A DNA stretch of 64,000 nt from Acestrorhynchus altus (lineage: Eukaryota > Chordata > Actinopteri > Characiformes > Acestrorhynchidae), in the NCBI GenBank assembly GCA_034509495.1, contig CM067515.1, forward strand, positions 13,917,881 through 13,981,880, written 5' to 3'. The notes under the pieces were generated by a model. The model was not told the origin of the DNA. It saw only the letters and a list, made by a program, of their open reading frames with translations, and ran no database searches. Position numbers and translations under genes: made by a program. This document shows positions 11,801 through 24,400 of the stretch, in pieces (position 1 is the stretch's first letter; the number at the start of each line of letters is the position of its first letter).

Positions 11801-14800
11801 GTGATCACTTTGACAGAGCTCCAATGTTGCACTGTGGAGAGAGGAGAACCTTCCAGAAGGTCAAACATTTCTGCAGCCCTCCACCAATCAGACATGCAAA
11901 GTAGAGTAGGGAGACAGATGCCACTCCTCAGTTAAAGGCACATGACAGCCTGTCTGGAGTTTGCCAAAAGGCATCTAAAATACTCTCACAAACAATTGAT
12001 ATATTTGGACTGAATGTCGAGCATCATGTCTGGAGGAAACCAGGCACTTTTATCACCTTGCCAATACCATTCCTACAGTGAAGCATGGGGGTGGCAGCAT
12101 CATGCTGTGGGGATATTTTTGCTAGTCAGGGTTGAGGGAAAGATGACTGCAGTGATATATAGAGACATCCTTGATGATAACCTACTTCAGAGTGCTCTAG
12201 ACCTCAGACTGGGACAAACATTTATTTTTAGAACAGGACAATGACCCTAAGTCCACTCCCTAGATAACAAAGGAGTGGCTTTGGGACAATTTTGCGAATG
12301 TATTTGAATGGCTCAGCAGAGCCCAGGCTTGAACCCAATTAAACATCTCTGAAGATAAATAAAAATAGCTGTGCACAGATGCTCCCCATCCAATCTGATG
12401 GAGCTTGAGAGGTTCTGCAAAGGGGAATGGATGAAACGTCACAAAAACAGGTGTGCAAATATCAGTTCTGTAAATAAACAGCAATATACTGCAATACTGC
12501 TAGTTAATACTGTAATTTTACAGGTCAACAGTATAAACTGCTTACCTTCTTTTCAACTAGCATATCCTCTACACATTCCCCAAAATGCAAATGAATTCTA
12601 AGTAACATATATCCAAAGAGAGTCTGTTAAATCCAACCATAAACATCACCTTACATCTAATCACACACTAATGTTGTAGATAATATTTTACACTGAATTC
12701 AACCAGATTATTTATTAATACAGTGTTTCTAATTCCTGAGAATTGGAATTGAGAAACACTGTATGTGGTGTGATTAACAAGCATGTATACTCATAGATAC
12801 TGTAGATCCTACCATCAACATAAAGCAATCTTCAAGTAATTCTAGTTTGGAACTGAAAAGAGAAGTGTGATTCTAATTCTTTACCATTGGAATAAGGTTC
12901 ATCATGAACAATGGAGCAACTGTAATAGTTGTAGTGCTTTCATATGGACCTGTCACAGCGATCACTTTAGGCTGGTAGGTGTTATAATTTTGTAGCACTG
13001 GAAACGATCCGTTCCGAGAGATAAAACTAAACGCAGAGGGAAAATTCTGTGTGTCTGAGCAGTGGTCAAAGATCTCATAGCCGAGTGATACATTAGGTAG
13101 GAGTGTGGAGGAGTTGTTGATCTCCTCCACAGCAAACCTCATCACCTCGAACATTTGATATGCAGATTGGTCAAAATGATACCTGGAGCAGAAGAAGAGA
13201 AAACAGCAAGTCATAGCACCATTAATCATACATTAAGCAGGAACAGTCAGACTTTTACTTTTAATAATTCAGAATTCTGCTACTCAGTAACGGACTAAAT
13301 GTACATGTACTTATATATAAATAAATTGTACTTATAAGAGTTTTGTTTAAAACAGGGTACATTTGTTCTCTTACTCATTGTCATGTCTGCCCTTTGTCAG
13401 TCCAGTTTACCTCTGTCTTCCTGTCTTGATGTTATTGTTTCCTCCATGTGCTCCTTAGCACATGGGTTGTTTGTTTTTGTCCTTGTCTCTTCCCTTGCTC
13501 CGCCCATTCCCACCTGTGTCTGATTTGTAACCCTGCCCCCTCGTTATCATGTCCCAGGTGTTGTCTATGTCATGTTGTATTTAAGACCCTTTGTTTCAGT
13601 CTGTCTTTGTCAGTCCTTTTGTTACCAACCATGTTTGTTACCACAGTTAGTGGTTTGTTTCTGTTGGTTTGTTGCTAGTTTACTTTGTTCTCGTCCCTGT
13701 ATCTTAGTATTGTTGCCTCCTGTTTTGTTTGTAGCTTGTTTTGTTTTATTTAGTGTTAGTTAGTATTCCCTGGTTTTGTTTGGTTCCAAGCTTTGTTTTT
13801 CTTTATTTATATTAAATTCCTGACCCCTGCATTTGCCTCCGCACCCTGTCCTTGTTCTGTCTGCTCACACTTGACACTCATGAATATTTGCGAGATAAAA
13901 TATTACTTTTACTGTTTTATATTCATCTGCATTCCTCCAGTAACATTTTGAACTAATGCTTATAATTAATCAACAGTTTGTGGTTTGCAGTTTGTGTGCT
14001 TCATCCGCACCAGAGGAGAGTAATCCCAGTCTAGAAAGTCAGCCCTAAAAGCTAAAGGTAACCTAGGCAACCTAAAGGGTTTGGATTTTTATTGCTGTGG
14101 ATTACTCAACTCTGGAAGACTTTATCCTCCAATCAAAATCTTTCCATCTTTCATGACTTTAGCCAATAAATGCAGCCATAAGTTTGTTTTAAACAACACA
14201 AGGTTAGCAAAATTATCATCAATGGCTTAAACACAAAAGTCAGCTGGAGAATGTGATGGAGTAACCCAGATTGCAAACAAGTCTGATTCAGATCAGGAGT
14301 TCAGACCTGCTTTATTCAAATCTGTGTAGTGTTTTGGTGACAACTAGTTTAGTTTATGATTCTAACTCCTATACAGTTTTGCTTTACTGATAACTTCTTT
14401 CAACTCATTTCACACCTTCCACATTGTGTTGTGATGGAGTCAGATGCCACATGCATGATTAGTGCTTTTAGCAAAGGCAAATAACATTTAACACAGGTTT
14501 GGTTTGACTTCATGCAGTTTTTGGATAAACATTTTTTGCAGTTAAACTGAAGGCAATTTTTAAACTGAAAGCAAACTATTTTGCTTGCCTTAATCACACC
14601 AGCCTAAAGTCAACTTTTGTTGGAATGTCCCTTTTCTGCAGCAGATGAAGGGGTGTCTGAGGCTAATGAGGCACCGTTTAAGGTAGAATTAAAAAAAATC
14701 TTGGAAGTCGGTTACTTCTGGCCACTTCATTTGTGCAGCTTCCTTTTGGTTGTTTGCATAAAAAAATGAAGCACTGTGTCAAGTCATAGGTCTCAGTGTT

Positions 14801-15396
14801 CAGAAGAGGAGACTCTGCACAGCTGCAAATGGAAAGCAAGTTTTCTTATGTTCATGTATTTTTGGAATAAAAATGGAATTTGACTAAGAATTATTCTAAA
14901 TTTGAGACAATGTCAGACATCAGACAGTGCATTCACATTGTACTAACTTTCAGTGGGGTAGCTTTTAGAGGCAGCACCATTTATGATGTGTGGTTTGTAT
15001 AACCACCACTGTAAACAGTTCTAATTAATAATTTCACATCAACCACTCTGGATGGGTCTGTTTACATTTTTGCCATGGTTTCATGCAGGAAAGTTTGAAA
15101 AAAATAAAATAAATAATAATTCTGGACAGATGTCTATTTGTGACCATATCACAGCATACATACATACATACCATTCGGTTAGAACCAAAAAGATTTAAAC
15201 AGAAAAAGCATGTCACTTACCTTTGACAATCAAGGGCCACAGGGTAGGACTGACGTGTTGGGTTTAAAACTTTATTTAATGAAAAAAATCCACCCAGCAA
15301 ATAATCTCCATGCAGACTGAATTCAGATGCTGAAATGGGGGTTTTGAACCAGATGGCTACATCAAAAAAAATAATATAAACAGCAAGCCACTGCAT
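7533..15396 (-). CDS. Vomeronasal type-2 (OlfC) receptor, complete
   Basis: Class C GPCR of the teleost V2R/OlfC family, expected in the dendritic membrane of olfactory neurons and likely tuned to amino-acid-like ligands. Six minus-strand exons join in frame: 15221-15396 (ATG at 15394-15396, hydrophobic leader), 12885-13182, 9904-10653, 9597-9809, 9393-9513 and 7533-8467 (TAA at 7533-7535). Phases agree at every junction, giving 830 residues, normal for the family. The Venus-flytrap domain spans about residues 25-480 and shows GPYEST and DYGATSYDLS, the positions that hold ligand-contacting Ser/Thr in class C receptors. The exon at 9393-9513 is the cysteine-rich linker (VPFANCSVEC start, CCFNC). 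The last exon encodes seven hydrophobic helices, the class signature PKDYNEAKSITFS, and FQPKKNTQAYFQ near the C-terminus. I saw no stop in any exon. Introns hold a solo LTR, a Tc1-like copy, a foldback fragment and a GT repeat. The exact paralogue name cannot be given. Confidence 0.93.
8833..8886. repeat. (GT)n microsatellite
   Basis: A pure GT tract within the last intron of the intact V2R gene. Confidence 0.95.
9000..9375. mobile_element. Foldback-element fragment in V2R intron 5
   Basis: It begins 'tcagccataacattatgag', the complement of the terminus of the element at 27727-28357. It shares internal blocks with that copy: cactgcagtgacactga, gtggtggtgtg and the 'gctgctagagtgttt' region. 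Most of the left arm has been lost, and the fragment ends about 18 bp from the splice donor side of the V2R exon at 9393-9513. It carries no coding capacity. Confidence 0.7.
11395..12490 (+). mobile_element. Decayed Tc1-like DNA transposon
   Basis: A Tc1/mariner transposase remnant on the plus strand, antisense to the V2R gene whose intron 2 contains it. The start codon region is at about 11562. A helix-turn-helix part (SSIIHKWKKFGTTR, then GHPAKLSDHGRRALVREV) reads in one frame at 11654-11935. Later blocks are still readable but in shifted frames: the 'gtgaagcatgggggtggcag' block, 'gacaatgaccctaag' (the DNDPK region) and 'cttgaacccaatt' (the LNPI region). Stops and frameshifts make it non-autonomous. 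The boundaries are approximate because I did not locate clean terminal repeats. Confidence 0.85.
13379..13876 (+). mobile_element. Solo LTR with 5-bp target duplication
   Basis: The 498-bp block starts TGTCATG, ends TTGACA, and is flanked on both sides by CTCAT (13374-13378 and 13877-13881). TG...CA ends plus a 5-bp duplication are the hallmarks of an LTR retrotransposon insertion. Inside are a TATA-like 'gtatttaagacc' (about 13577) and an ATTAAA-type signal near 13812, giving plus orientation. No internal gag or pol sequence adjoins it, so it is a solo LTR left by recombination. It sits in intron 1 of the intact V2R gene, antisense to it. Cysteine- and valine-rich frames across it are not genes. 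Confidence 0.8.
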
Positions 15397-16900
15397 GGTG
15401 CCAGGATAAGTATTGCATGAGTTGAGAGAGTCAACAAAGAATGACAGAAGAAACGTCCATGTCCACTTTACATATGTCAATTTGTTTAAACCACTACATG
15501 CATCATTACTTCTGATTTCCATAATAATACCTAAGATATATTCAAACATAGTATTATACAAAATATACATTATAATTTTGGAGATAATCTCCATAATCAT
15601 TTAATTACTAAAATAAAAGCACAGTGGCTATTTAATTGCACCTCAAACTGAAAATGCAATTAATAAAGACAATATTTATTGTAATAATGTAATTCATTGT
15701 GCTGATATATTGTAACTGCTTTCAATCTAGGAATATTTCCTTTAAACAATATATGGGCAAAAATAGTGGGACACAGACTCATTGTTTGTTCCTGCCAGCA
15801 ACTGCTTTGCCCTGTTTTTGCTGGAGTAACTGTCCAACTGTCAACTTTACTGTCCAGGGAAAGCTTTCTATTGGATTTGGTTTCTTTTGGTGTGTTCCTG
15901 TGCTGAACACCAAAACCACAGCTGAGGAGATGGTTAACAGCAAATACCAACAGAAGCACAGTGTTGAGGAGCCCCCTCGCTCTCAGTATCCCAAAGGTGC
16001 GCAACAGTGCAGTGGAGGCTGGCCTTCACGAAGTGAGTAAGAGGTCACAAAACATAGAACTGCCTGTAGAAAAGCTGGCGGATGTGATGCCTGAAATATT
16101 ATTAGAAATGTGTTTCCTTCATCATTTTTATTTTGTAATAAAATATTTAACAACAATAATAACAAACATACAAATTAAATAAAAACAAGAACAATTAACA
16201 GGAAGATTCATTTAAAAAACTATCTTTGGGAAATGCTTGTGTTAAGTTGACTTTTTTTATTGTCATTACAACCGAGTACAGGTACACAGTGCAATGAAAT
16301 TGCGTTCCTCCGGAACCAAGGTGCAACTCATATCCTTCCTTAGTTTGCTCTTTATTCACTAAGAGTGATCACTTTCAGGAAACTCACCCCAATCAGTTAA
16401 TATATATAACTCATGTTACTGCGCTTTACTAAATCATGAGTAGACTGATACACCACTATGCTTGTCATAGTGTTATTTATCTTCATCCAGTTAAGTTCTG
16501 CTAAAGCAGGAATGAAATGAAAATTGTATTTATGGACTCTAATGGAAAATATTACTTTACCTTTTAAAGGCCTGTGTATTCATTATATTCTATATTCTGT
16601 AGACTATATTCTGACCAGCTCTGCTACCAATCCATCATAAAAATAAATCAGGCAAACTGCTTTTTACATTCTGAGCAGTATTTTCAGACTTGAGTTTATT
16701 TATTTTCTACAGAACAAAATATGTACAGGAAAAATGTTTATGATTTTCATGATTGTCTAAGACTCATGGGCAGTGCTGTACAAACCACTCAATGTTATTT
16801 TTGTACATGGCATGATATTTTTATACTTTTTATATAATATTTATACCAGTTATATTTCAATAAAGTGTTACCACTAATCTTAACATGACTTTTTTTAATA
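15397..16900. other. Spacer between the two V2R genes
   Basis: About 1.5 kb separates the start codon of the intact receptor from the stop codon of the pseudogene. At about 15740-15880 there is a degraded copy of an interspersed repeat ('atatgggcaaaaatagtggg', then 'gtccagggaaagctttctat'). At about 16250-16325 there is a short fragment of another fish repeat ('attgtcattacaaccgagta'). No V2R promoter motif could be identified. Confidence 0.5.
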
Positions 16901-18746
16901 CTACATCCTGCTAATGGTCTGGGTATAAGTCTGAATTTTTGACTGAAAGTACACTTGGGTGTTCTTATTTGGTTGAAAAATAATGATATAGGTCCTTGGG
17001 AGGAAGAAACTGAAGATGATTGCATATGAGCTGGACAGCTGGGCCACAGCATTAACAAGCTGTACATACTTTCCTTTGAACACAATATACGAAGTAAAAT
17101 ATGCAATCCAGCCCAGGTAAAACATGACCAGACTAAATGTGATAGATTTTGCTTCATTGTAATTTTTTGGAAGATCTTTCCCCATGTAAGAGAAACAAAA
17201 GCAAACCACACTGAGAAACCACAAAAAGAACCAAGCAAAGATGAACATGAACACTTTTCCTATATCACAGATGAGAATAGTCTGATCTTTAAATGATGTG
17301 GTGTCATTGTATGGCTTGGGCCTGCCAAACTGAAGCCATGTTCCACAAACAATGAGGTGCAGAACAGAGTACAGAGTGAGGCAAAGCCACTGGCCATTGT
17401 ACTTCATCCACCAGCTGTACGCCTTCGGGAACTTGGCTGCCATTTTAAAGATGGAAACAATCTGAAAGGAACGCACTGCCATGCAAGAAAGGCAGATGGT
17501 GTAGAAAAAGATAAAAAATATATTTCTTACAACACAGTCTGCAGGCTGAGGCACTCCGAAATAAAAGAACGTGCCAATGTTGGATAGAATTAAACAAACT
17601 AACATGAGGAAACACATGTTGCCACCTGCAGATTTCACAACAGGGGTATTGTAATTAAAGGCAAAAAGGACAGTGATTGTAATGGAAAGAACGATGAAGG
17701 ATGCGGCACACAACAGGAAAAGAATAGAGAGAAGGTCCGATTTCTGGAGATAAACTACAGTGCGTTTTCTACAGAATATGCTTCCCTCATCAGACCATTC
17801 ATCTTCCTGACAGGCAGTACAGGTGTATAAGCTCACTGAAACAAAAGGCCAAAAACAAATTCAATGTTAATATCTGTGGTGTCTGCAGGTCATTTAAAAT
17901 TCTTCATTTGTCTGATTGTATTTTGACAGATATATTAGAAATATAATTTCCTTAAACCTTTTGTACCTAATTTAGTAATTTAGTAGGCTGACAACTATTG
18001 TTAGTTGCTGTTTAGCTCACAGCAGCACATTGACTTTACTGAAAGTTACTTTATCATTTTTATATGACAGTGCAATTTTAACATATCAATTTTAACATAC
18101 CTCTTTGTAACGTAGTCTGTGTTTTGAGCCTAGTCAGTGGTTGTAGTTTTAGCAAAAGATCAGTTTGCACCCTTTTTGGGCTGTTCTATTTGACACTGAT
18201 ATGTGTTTGACAAATGTTCTAATAAGAACAATACATTCAAATGTGCACGTTGGCCAAAGAAAATAGAAAATCTCCTTTGAGAATAAGCCTTACAGTTCAT
18301 TTGAAGCTCTGAATGAAAAAATAAAATGTGTTGCATATATAACGTTTCTTTTCTTGTGTGAACAAATTTCTCCACAGGAAAAAAAGTGTAGGTTGCTAAC
18401 ATTTGGAAAATCAAAAAAGATTAAATTTGGTGAGTTTGACTGCCCAGACATTTGCTGTACTGTACTGTACTTAAAAAAATTAAACATAATAACAATAGCA
18501 CAATTATAGTATATTTTCTCTGCATAGACACAACTGTTTAAAAGTTTAATTTCATTTTCTATTGAAAATTAATTCTTACAAATATTATAAACCATTAGAA
18601 TAAAGCATTTTTAATCAATGTCTACATTTTGTACATACAATATATTTACACGGCAATGTAAGTGTAATGTATTTACAAAACGTATGTATGCTGCAAACAT
18701 GTACTTAAAAAAAAAAGAAATTATAGTGTACTTAAAAAAAAAAGAA

Positions 18747-18747
<1 letters not shown>

Positions 18748-18825
<78 letters not shown>

Positions 18826-18849
18826 TATAATTTTTTAAAAGTATATATA

Positions 18850-18917
<68 letters not shown>
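18748..18917. repeat. Compound CA/TA microsatellite
   Basis: A CA tract (about 18748-18802) runs into TA (about 18803-18824). A spacer and a second long TA tract (about 18846-18916) follow, ending about 40 bp from exon 5 of the V2R pseudogene. Confidence 0.95.
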
Positions 18918-18918
<1 letters not shown>

Positions 18919-19735
18919 TGCAAATGGGGAGTGCTGAATATACTGTACTTAAAGAACTTACTTGAAGTGTTGATATATGTGTTGACCCCACATTTATCAC
19001 AAAGAAAACAGCACGAATGTATTGAATTCTTCACTCTTGTGAAACCAGGCTCACAATCAGTAGAACAATTAGAGAAAGGACTTGGGAAAAAGAGAAGAAA
19101 CAAAATTGTGTCTCTATTTTTTTGACTCGACACTCATTACTGTACAGATAATTAGAATATTTTGAAAAAGTTTTATTTGTTCATATTTTTATTCATAAAT
19201 GTAACTAATTCATATTCATTACATTTAAAGTGATATATTTCAAGTTTTTTTTAAAGATTTTGTTTAATTTTTTAATAGTGTTAATTTAGTTAGATTTAGA
19301 TTCAATAGATTTATGTATGAATTTAAATATTGTAATAAGGTGAGATTCAGGATTCATGGTTTTCATGAATTAAAAGCTATCCTGATCAACAGTATTGAAA
19401 TGAAATATGTCACTTTACATAAACACAAACCTTTTCACAAAATTAAAATTTTCTGAGATGCACCACTTCTTATTGTGACATTTTTTTGTTCACATTCGCT
19501 AGTGGTCTGGTATAAGGCTGAATTTTGACAATTATTTTTTCTGAGATCCACAAGTATTTGCAAATCAACCAAAGTTCAATGCAACGATTTTATGTATATT
19601 ATCATCAGCCATAACAATAAAAACTACCTGCCCAAATTGTAGTGATTAAATCAAGAACTGCCTGCTCACTTGCTGCCCAATATGTAGATCTAAACCCTTT
19701 GACAACCGCCTTGGACAGCAACCAGGTTATATGTA

Positions 19736-19787
19736 AGTTTTATGTTATGTTATGTTATATGTTATGTTATGTTATGTTATGTTATAA
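19736..19787. repeat. (ATGTT)n pentanucleotide repeat
   Basis: About nine to ten ATGTT units with a small interruption, just downstream (in gene sense) of exon 4 of the V2R pseudogene. Confidence 0.9.
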
Positions 19788-21701
19788 AGTGAATGTTATT
19801 CACTTTAACCATGTTCTTAATGTTATGGCTGGATGTCTTTGTGTAAATCAACAAAAGTCTTAAACATGAATACTTACTGTGTCACTTCTTTCATAAATTG
19901 GTAATCAAGGAATTATTCAAAGTAAACTGACATTTGATAGGTATCATATGTGCCAACCCTCTGAAAGGGCCTCTGTCCCTGGTCTCCACAGAACACCACT
20001 GGCTGGTGGGTCTCCATTTTCATCAAATATAATTTGCCGGTTTAGCAATGTAAAGTTGGACTTCTTCATATCTTGTAGAAGCTTTAATGAAAAACACAAC
20101 AAATAATCCCCATTGTAGGAACATAAATTTGATTACCTTGTTTTTGTCCCATCTGTTATGAAAAATCAATTATTACACAAGAAATAAAATCACAAGAAAA
20201 ATTAAGCGCGATCATGAGATATCAGAGACTTAAATACCAAAGTAATTGTTCTTAATTCCTGTACTTAAGTATTAACTGTACTTTACCTAAATAGGTTTAC
20301 TCAATCAGCACAAAACAAAGACATGATTTCTTTGTTTATAATAATTATAATTTCTTTAATATACTAGTATATAAATATATATTCATGTAAATAATTTTTA
20401 TTTTTATTCAAATATCCTATTTTCAATATGCTTCTGTTTGTACTTGAGTAAAGTTTTCACTCGGAAACACAGTGGTCTCCAACTTACAATTGCCTGAGAG
20501 CCACTTTCCCACAGACCAACTTTAATCCACCTCACATACCCACACTACTGCCATCACAAGTCCCACTGTTGTTACATTTGGGTTGAAACCTGCAGGAAGG
20601 AGGTGACTCTCCAGGAGAAAGGAAAGAGACCACAGCAGTACTCATACTTTAAACATTTAATACTTGTTCAGCCCTGTTAAATAATCAACAGAATCTTGAG
20701 TGTAAAGAGGCTTACCAAATAAGGTGGAACATCTCGAACCTGGCTACAGCCCACCTTGCTGCAGTTGAGAAAGCTATGTAATGCATGGGCAAATGTGTAC
20801 ACAGCAGAATACACACTAAAAGAGAATGCAGAGAATGCAGTATCTTCCGGATTCAAACTTGTGCAGTTTTGGCAAGCTTGGTTACATGTCTGTCCATCTG
20901 TACCATTCGTGCAGTTCACAGACTCACTGGCTTCACTCTTCAACTGTAATTTGTGGACAAAATCATTAAATCCAGGCAAGGCCAGCAACTTCTCTGTGAT
21001 TCCGAAAATTGTCCCAACCTTCGCAATCTCAGGCTCAGCGGAGAGCTGTCCATAGACCATGCATCACCTGCCATCCAAACTTTCTGGGTCTTAAGTTGGC
21101 TCTTATGGCTGATTTCCTGCAACTCTCTCTGGCTGCAGAGTCCTCCAGAGTGAAAACTATGATGACATTTATGCTCAGTGAGTCTATCTTGTCAAGTATG
21201 TCTGTATAATTTGATGTTTTATCTAGTTCAGAGAGAAAAGCCAAACATATGCTGGTATTTTGTATGATTTCACGAAACAAGTTGAGCCCATCTTGACTGT
21301 ACTCATTGTTGCTGCCAAGGAAAGCCACCCAGTTCCATCCAAACTGCATAATTATCTGAACAATGAGCTCTATTTCATCTTTATTGGTTGGTACCGTCCT
21401 CAGAAACGATGGATATCAACTTATTAATAGAGCATAGCTGGAAGATCCATAGCTAATCTGTATAAAGAAAAAAGGTGTAATAGTGAAAACTGGTTCTTTG
21501 CCTAGTTAAATGGTTCCACAACAACAAGGAAAACCTTTTGTTGACGTCCTTCCACCAAGAAGGATTCTTATTTGTTATAAGCCAAAGAATCTCTTTTCAG
21601 TATTATACAGAACTGTGTTTGCTTACAGTATAGGTGTTTAGTTTTTAGGGAAGAATGGGGTACAAACTAATGACTGACAAAAGTAAACAAAAATATTTTT
21701 G

Positions 21702-21704
<3 letters not shown>

Positions 21705-21763
<59 letters not shown>
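21705..21763. repeat. (TA)n microsatellite
   Basis: A long uninterrupted TA tract in the intron between exons 2 and 3 of the V2R pseudogene. Confidence 0.95.
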
Positions 21764-21765
<2 letters not shown>

Positions 21766-23251
21766 GCCACAAATCTCCCCTCTTTGTAAGCTGCAACCTA
21801 GGATCATTTTCAAGCGTGTATCAAACTTACAAGGACATCTGGACAGATAAAATTATAGCCTCCACATGACATAAAGAGATGTAACATTTGCTTTTGCATC
21901 ATTTTTCAGCGGAAATGTTCATTAACTGTTGGTACGGAAACAAAATGTACATTTTCACTAGCATGTGCAGTTGGTTGTGTTGTTCAAACGCATCAGCAAA
22001 TATCCTTTACAGCAAGTGAAGGTTTGTTAAATATGTCAATTTCTTTTACAAAAATTTGTTTTTTTTTTTTTTTTAACAAAAATCTCAGTGTACTTTCTCA
22101 GTGTACACTCTCCTCTATTTTACCATTGTCCAAAATCATGTATTGTTATTTTCACGTATCATCTGAACAGAACAGCTAATGTTTAACATTATGTGAACAT
22201 TTCACCTTGAATAGGTTAATGGGAATGCTCCCAACAAAACCTTAACAGGATAAAAGTTAAGAACATGTGCTTTCTCATAAAAAAACATATTATTTTAGAT
22301 AATTTATATATATATATATATACCAGCAACAATAATTAGTTATACATACCATTGGAATGAGGTCCATCATGAGCAAAGGTGCAATGGTCAAAGATTCAGA
22401 ACTTCCAAATGGGCCCACCATACCAACCACATTATGTACACTACTCTTCTGATTTCCCCCGACATCTATTTGCCCATTATGTGAGATAAAACTGAAGATG
22501 GAAGGAAAAAATTTCAATATCTGCAATAAAAGTCAAAGATTTCATAGCCAAGAGAGACATTTGGCAGGAGAATGGAGGAATTATTGATTTCCTCAACAGC
22601 AAACCTCATCACCTGAAGCAACTCATAACCTTCCATTGAAAATGTCTGCCTGTAAGAGGGAAGGGAAATGGGGAGAAAGTGCTGTGCAGCATTTCAAGCA
22701 TTTAAAGGCATTTAAAGAAGAGGCATTTCATGACATCCACCAGAAGGAACGTACACATTGCTCTATGCAATTGTTTTTTATGTATCTAATAGCCTCTTAA
22801 AGACTATCATGTCTTAGAAGGTTTTATGTACTCACGTCAAGCATTCCAGCGCCATAGGAGAAGCTTGATTACGCAGGTCTTCAGTTGTATGGACTGGAAA
22901 ACACCCCATTTTATAGTCCCCTTGTGTTAAACACTGATGCCTTACAATCACACCTGGTGAAAAAATTCTAAAAGAAAGCCTAAGAGAATTGAAGTCCAGC
23001 ATGGCTTTATATGATGCATGCACAACAATAAAATTTGTCAAATGAGCTTGCTTATGACAAGCAATTAGATAGAAGCTGAGAGATTATTTGGGCTGGACTT
23101 ACATAACTCATTCTCCCAATTTGCATTATGGAGGCAAATGTCATTTTGCATGTGTTGCCTACCAGAAGTGCTGACCTACCACCTGATACTTGCTCAGATA
23201 CAGGTGTTGAGGTGTGAAACTGGCCAATGTAATAAAATTGGCCTTAAAAGC

Positions 23252-23327
<76 letters not shown>
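23252..23327. repeat. (TA)n microsatellite
   Basis: A long TA tract with one interruption, about 210 bp upstream of the V2R pseudogene's first exon. Confidence 0.95.
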
Positions 23328-23330
<3 letters not shown>

Positions 23331-24377
23331 AATGTCAGGTATAGGTTTCCTACTATCAGTCTCTGAAATTGAGTGAAAAAAAAAGCTTTTCCCAGTCCTC
23401 CATGCAGAATTCTTTCAACTATCTGATGTTTCATCATCAGTCTTTGTACCGATGTACATTATCCCCAAGCCATATCTGACACAATGAAGATTTCATAGTA
23501 GTTTCTATGATGGAGATTTCAAGCAAGAGTTTTTTCCTTACACCTACCATTAAATTGTTTGCACTATTTTTGATGGTAGATGCTGCCCTTTGACATCAAC
23601 TGTGGCAAGAGCTGTCTGTGGGTCTCTTTGGATTTCACATGCACTCATGTAAACAATTACGAGCAAACCAAATGTCTAGAAGAGGGTTTTCTACTACATT
23701 TGGGAGCACTTCACTGAGGATCTGAAGTGTTAGGCTGCATACAGGCCCAGAGGTTTAGAAGTGTATATATTCAGTACTATTAACAAATACTGTATGAACC
23801 AAATACTTTATTTATAATTACAAATAGACAAAATCCATACTAGATCTTAATTACATAAAACACTTCCATTTGGTTTATAAAGAACTAGAGAAGACCCATT
23901 ATTTTTCCAAGGTCATCCTTTGTAATGCACTACCCTGAATACATTGCTGACTTTCAAGAGAGACCCCCAGGTACTTTGTTTTCTACCACAGTAACTTAAA
24001 AGATCAATCTACTCCATTGTGACTAGGATCAAAATCTTTGATAATCCTGTCCCACCTTCCATTTACAATATGTTAACATTTCATGATAAATGACATTTGT
24101 TTAAGACCATAATGATGGATCACCATTTAAACATGCGGTGGCCTTAGAACAGTGCTGCTTCACTTCAGTATCCTCATTTCCTGGCTTACACTTACAAAAG
24201 TGGAAATGTCCTTTAAGTGTTCATCCTAGAAAAGACTACATTTCCAAATAAGTAAACAGGTATATTTTTACATTGTCAAATATTCCAACAAATAATACAA
24301 CCATACACAATGAACCATTGTAACTTTCTGTATGTACACAGTTTAATTAAAGACAAGATACAGCTATTAATAAGGTT
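23328..24377. other. Intergenic, nothing recognised
   Basis: An AT-rich spacer between the V2R pseudogene and the 3' end of ndufa7. No exon, RNA gene or named repeat could be recognised. Confidence 0.5.
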
Positions 24378-24383
24378 TTTATT
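24378..24383 (-). terminator. ndufa7: ndufa7 polyadenylation signal
   Basis: AATAAA on the minus strand only 17 bases past the ndufa7 stop codon at 24401-24403. It implies a very short 3' UTR. Confidence 0.6.
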
Positions 24384-24400
24384 ACACTCTAACTGAGAGA

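Larger units (their letters stand above)
16901..23041 (-). pseudogene. V2R (OlfC) pseudogene with intact 7TM exon
   Basis: Same six-exon plan as the upstream V2R: about 22836-23041 (exon 1, ends near DLRNQASPMALECL), about 22350-22649, 20716-21457, 19878-20081, 18962-19080 and 16901-17835 (TAG at 16901-16903). Visible lesions: in exon 2 the frame runs into TGA at 22514-22516 and resumes in another frame; in exon 3 there is an in-frame TGA at 21416-21418 plus two frame changes around 21115-21125 and 21060; in exon 4 codons are missing and the frame shifts to a TGA at 19944-19946; exon 5 is two bases shorter than its counterpart at the acceptor, breaking phase. The last exon is open for its full 935 bases, the same length as in the intact gene, and keeps NYNEAKSITFS and seven helices. 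The ligand-binding domain cannot be made intact, so the gene is dead as a receptor. Confidence 0.88.

Noticed and set aside
13448..13763. Cysteine- and leucine-rich plus-strand frames resembling secreted or membrane proteins
   Set aside because: They lie wholly inside the solo LTR at 13379-13876.
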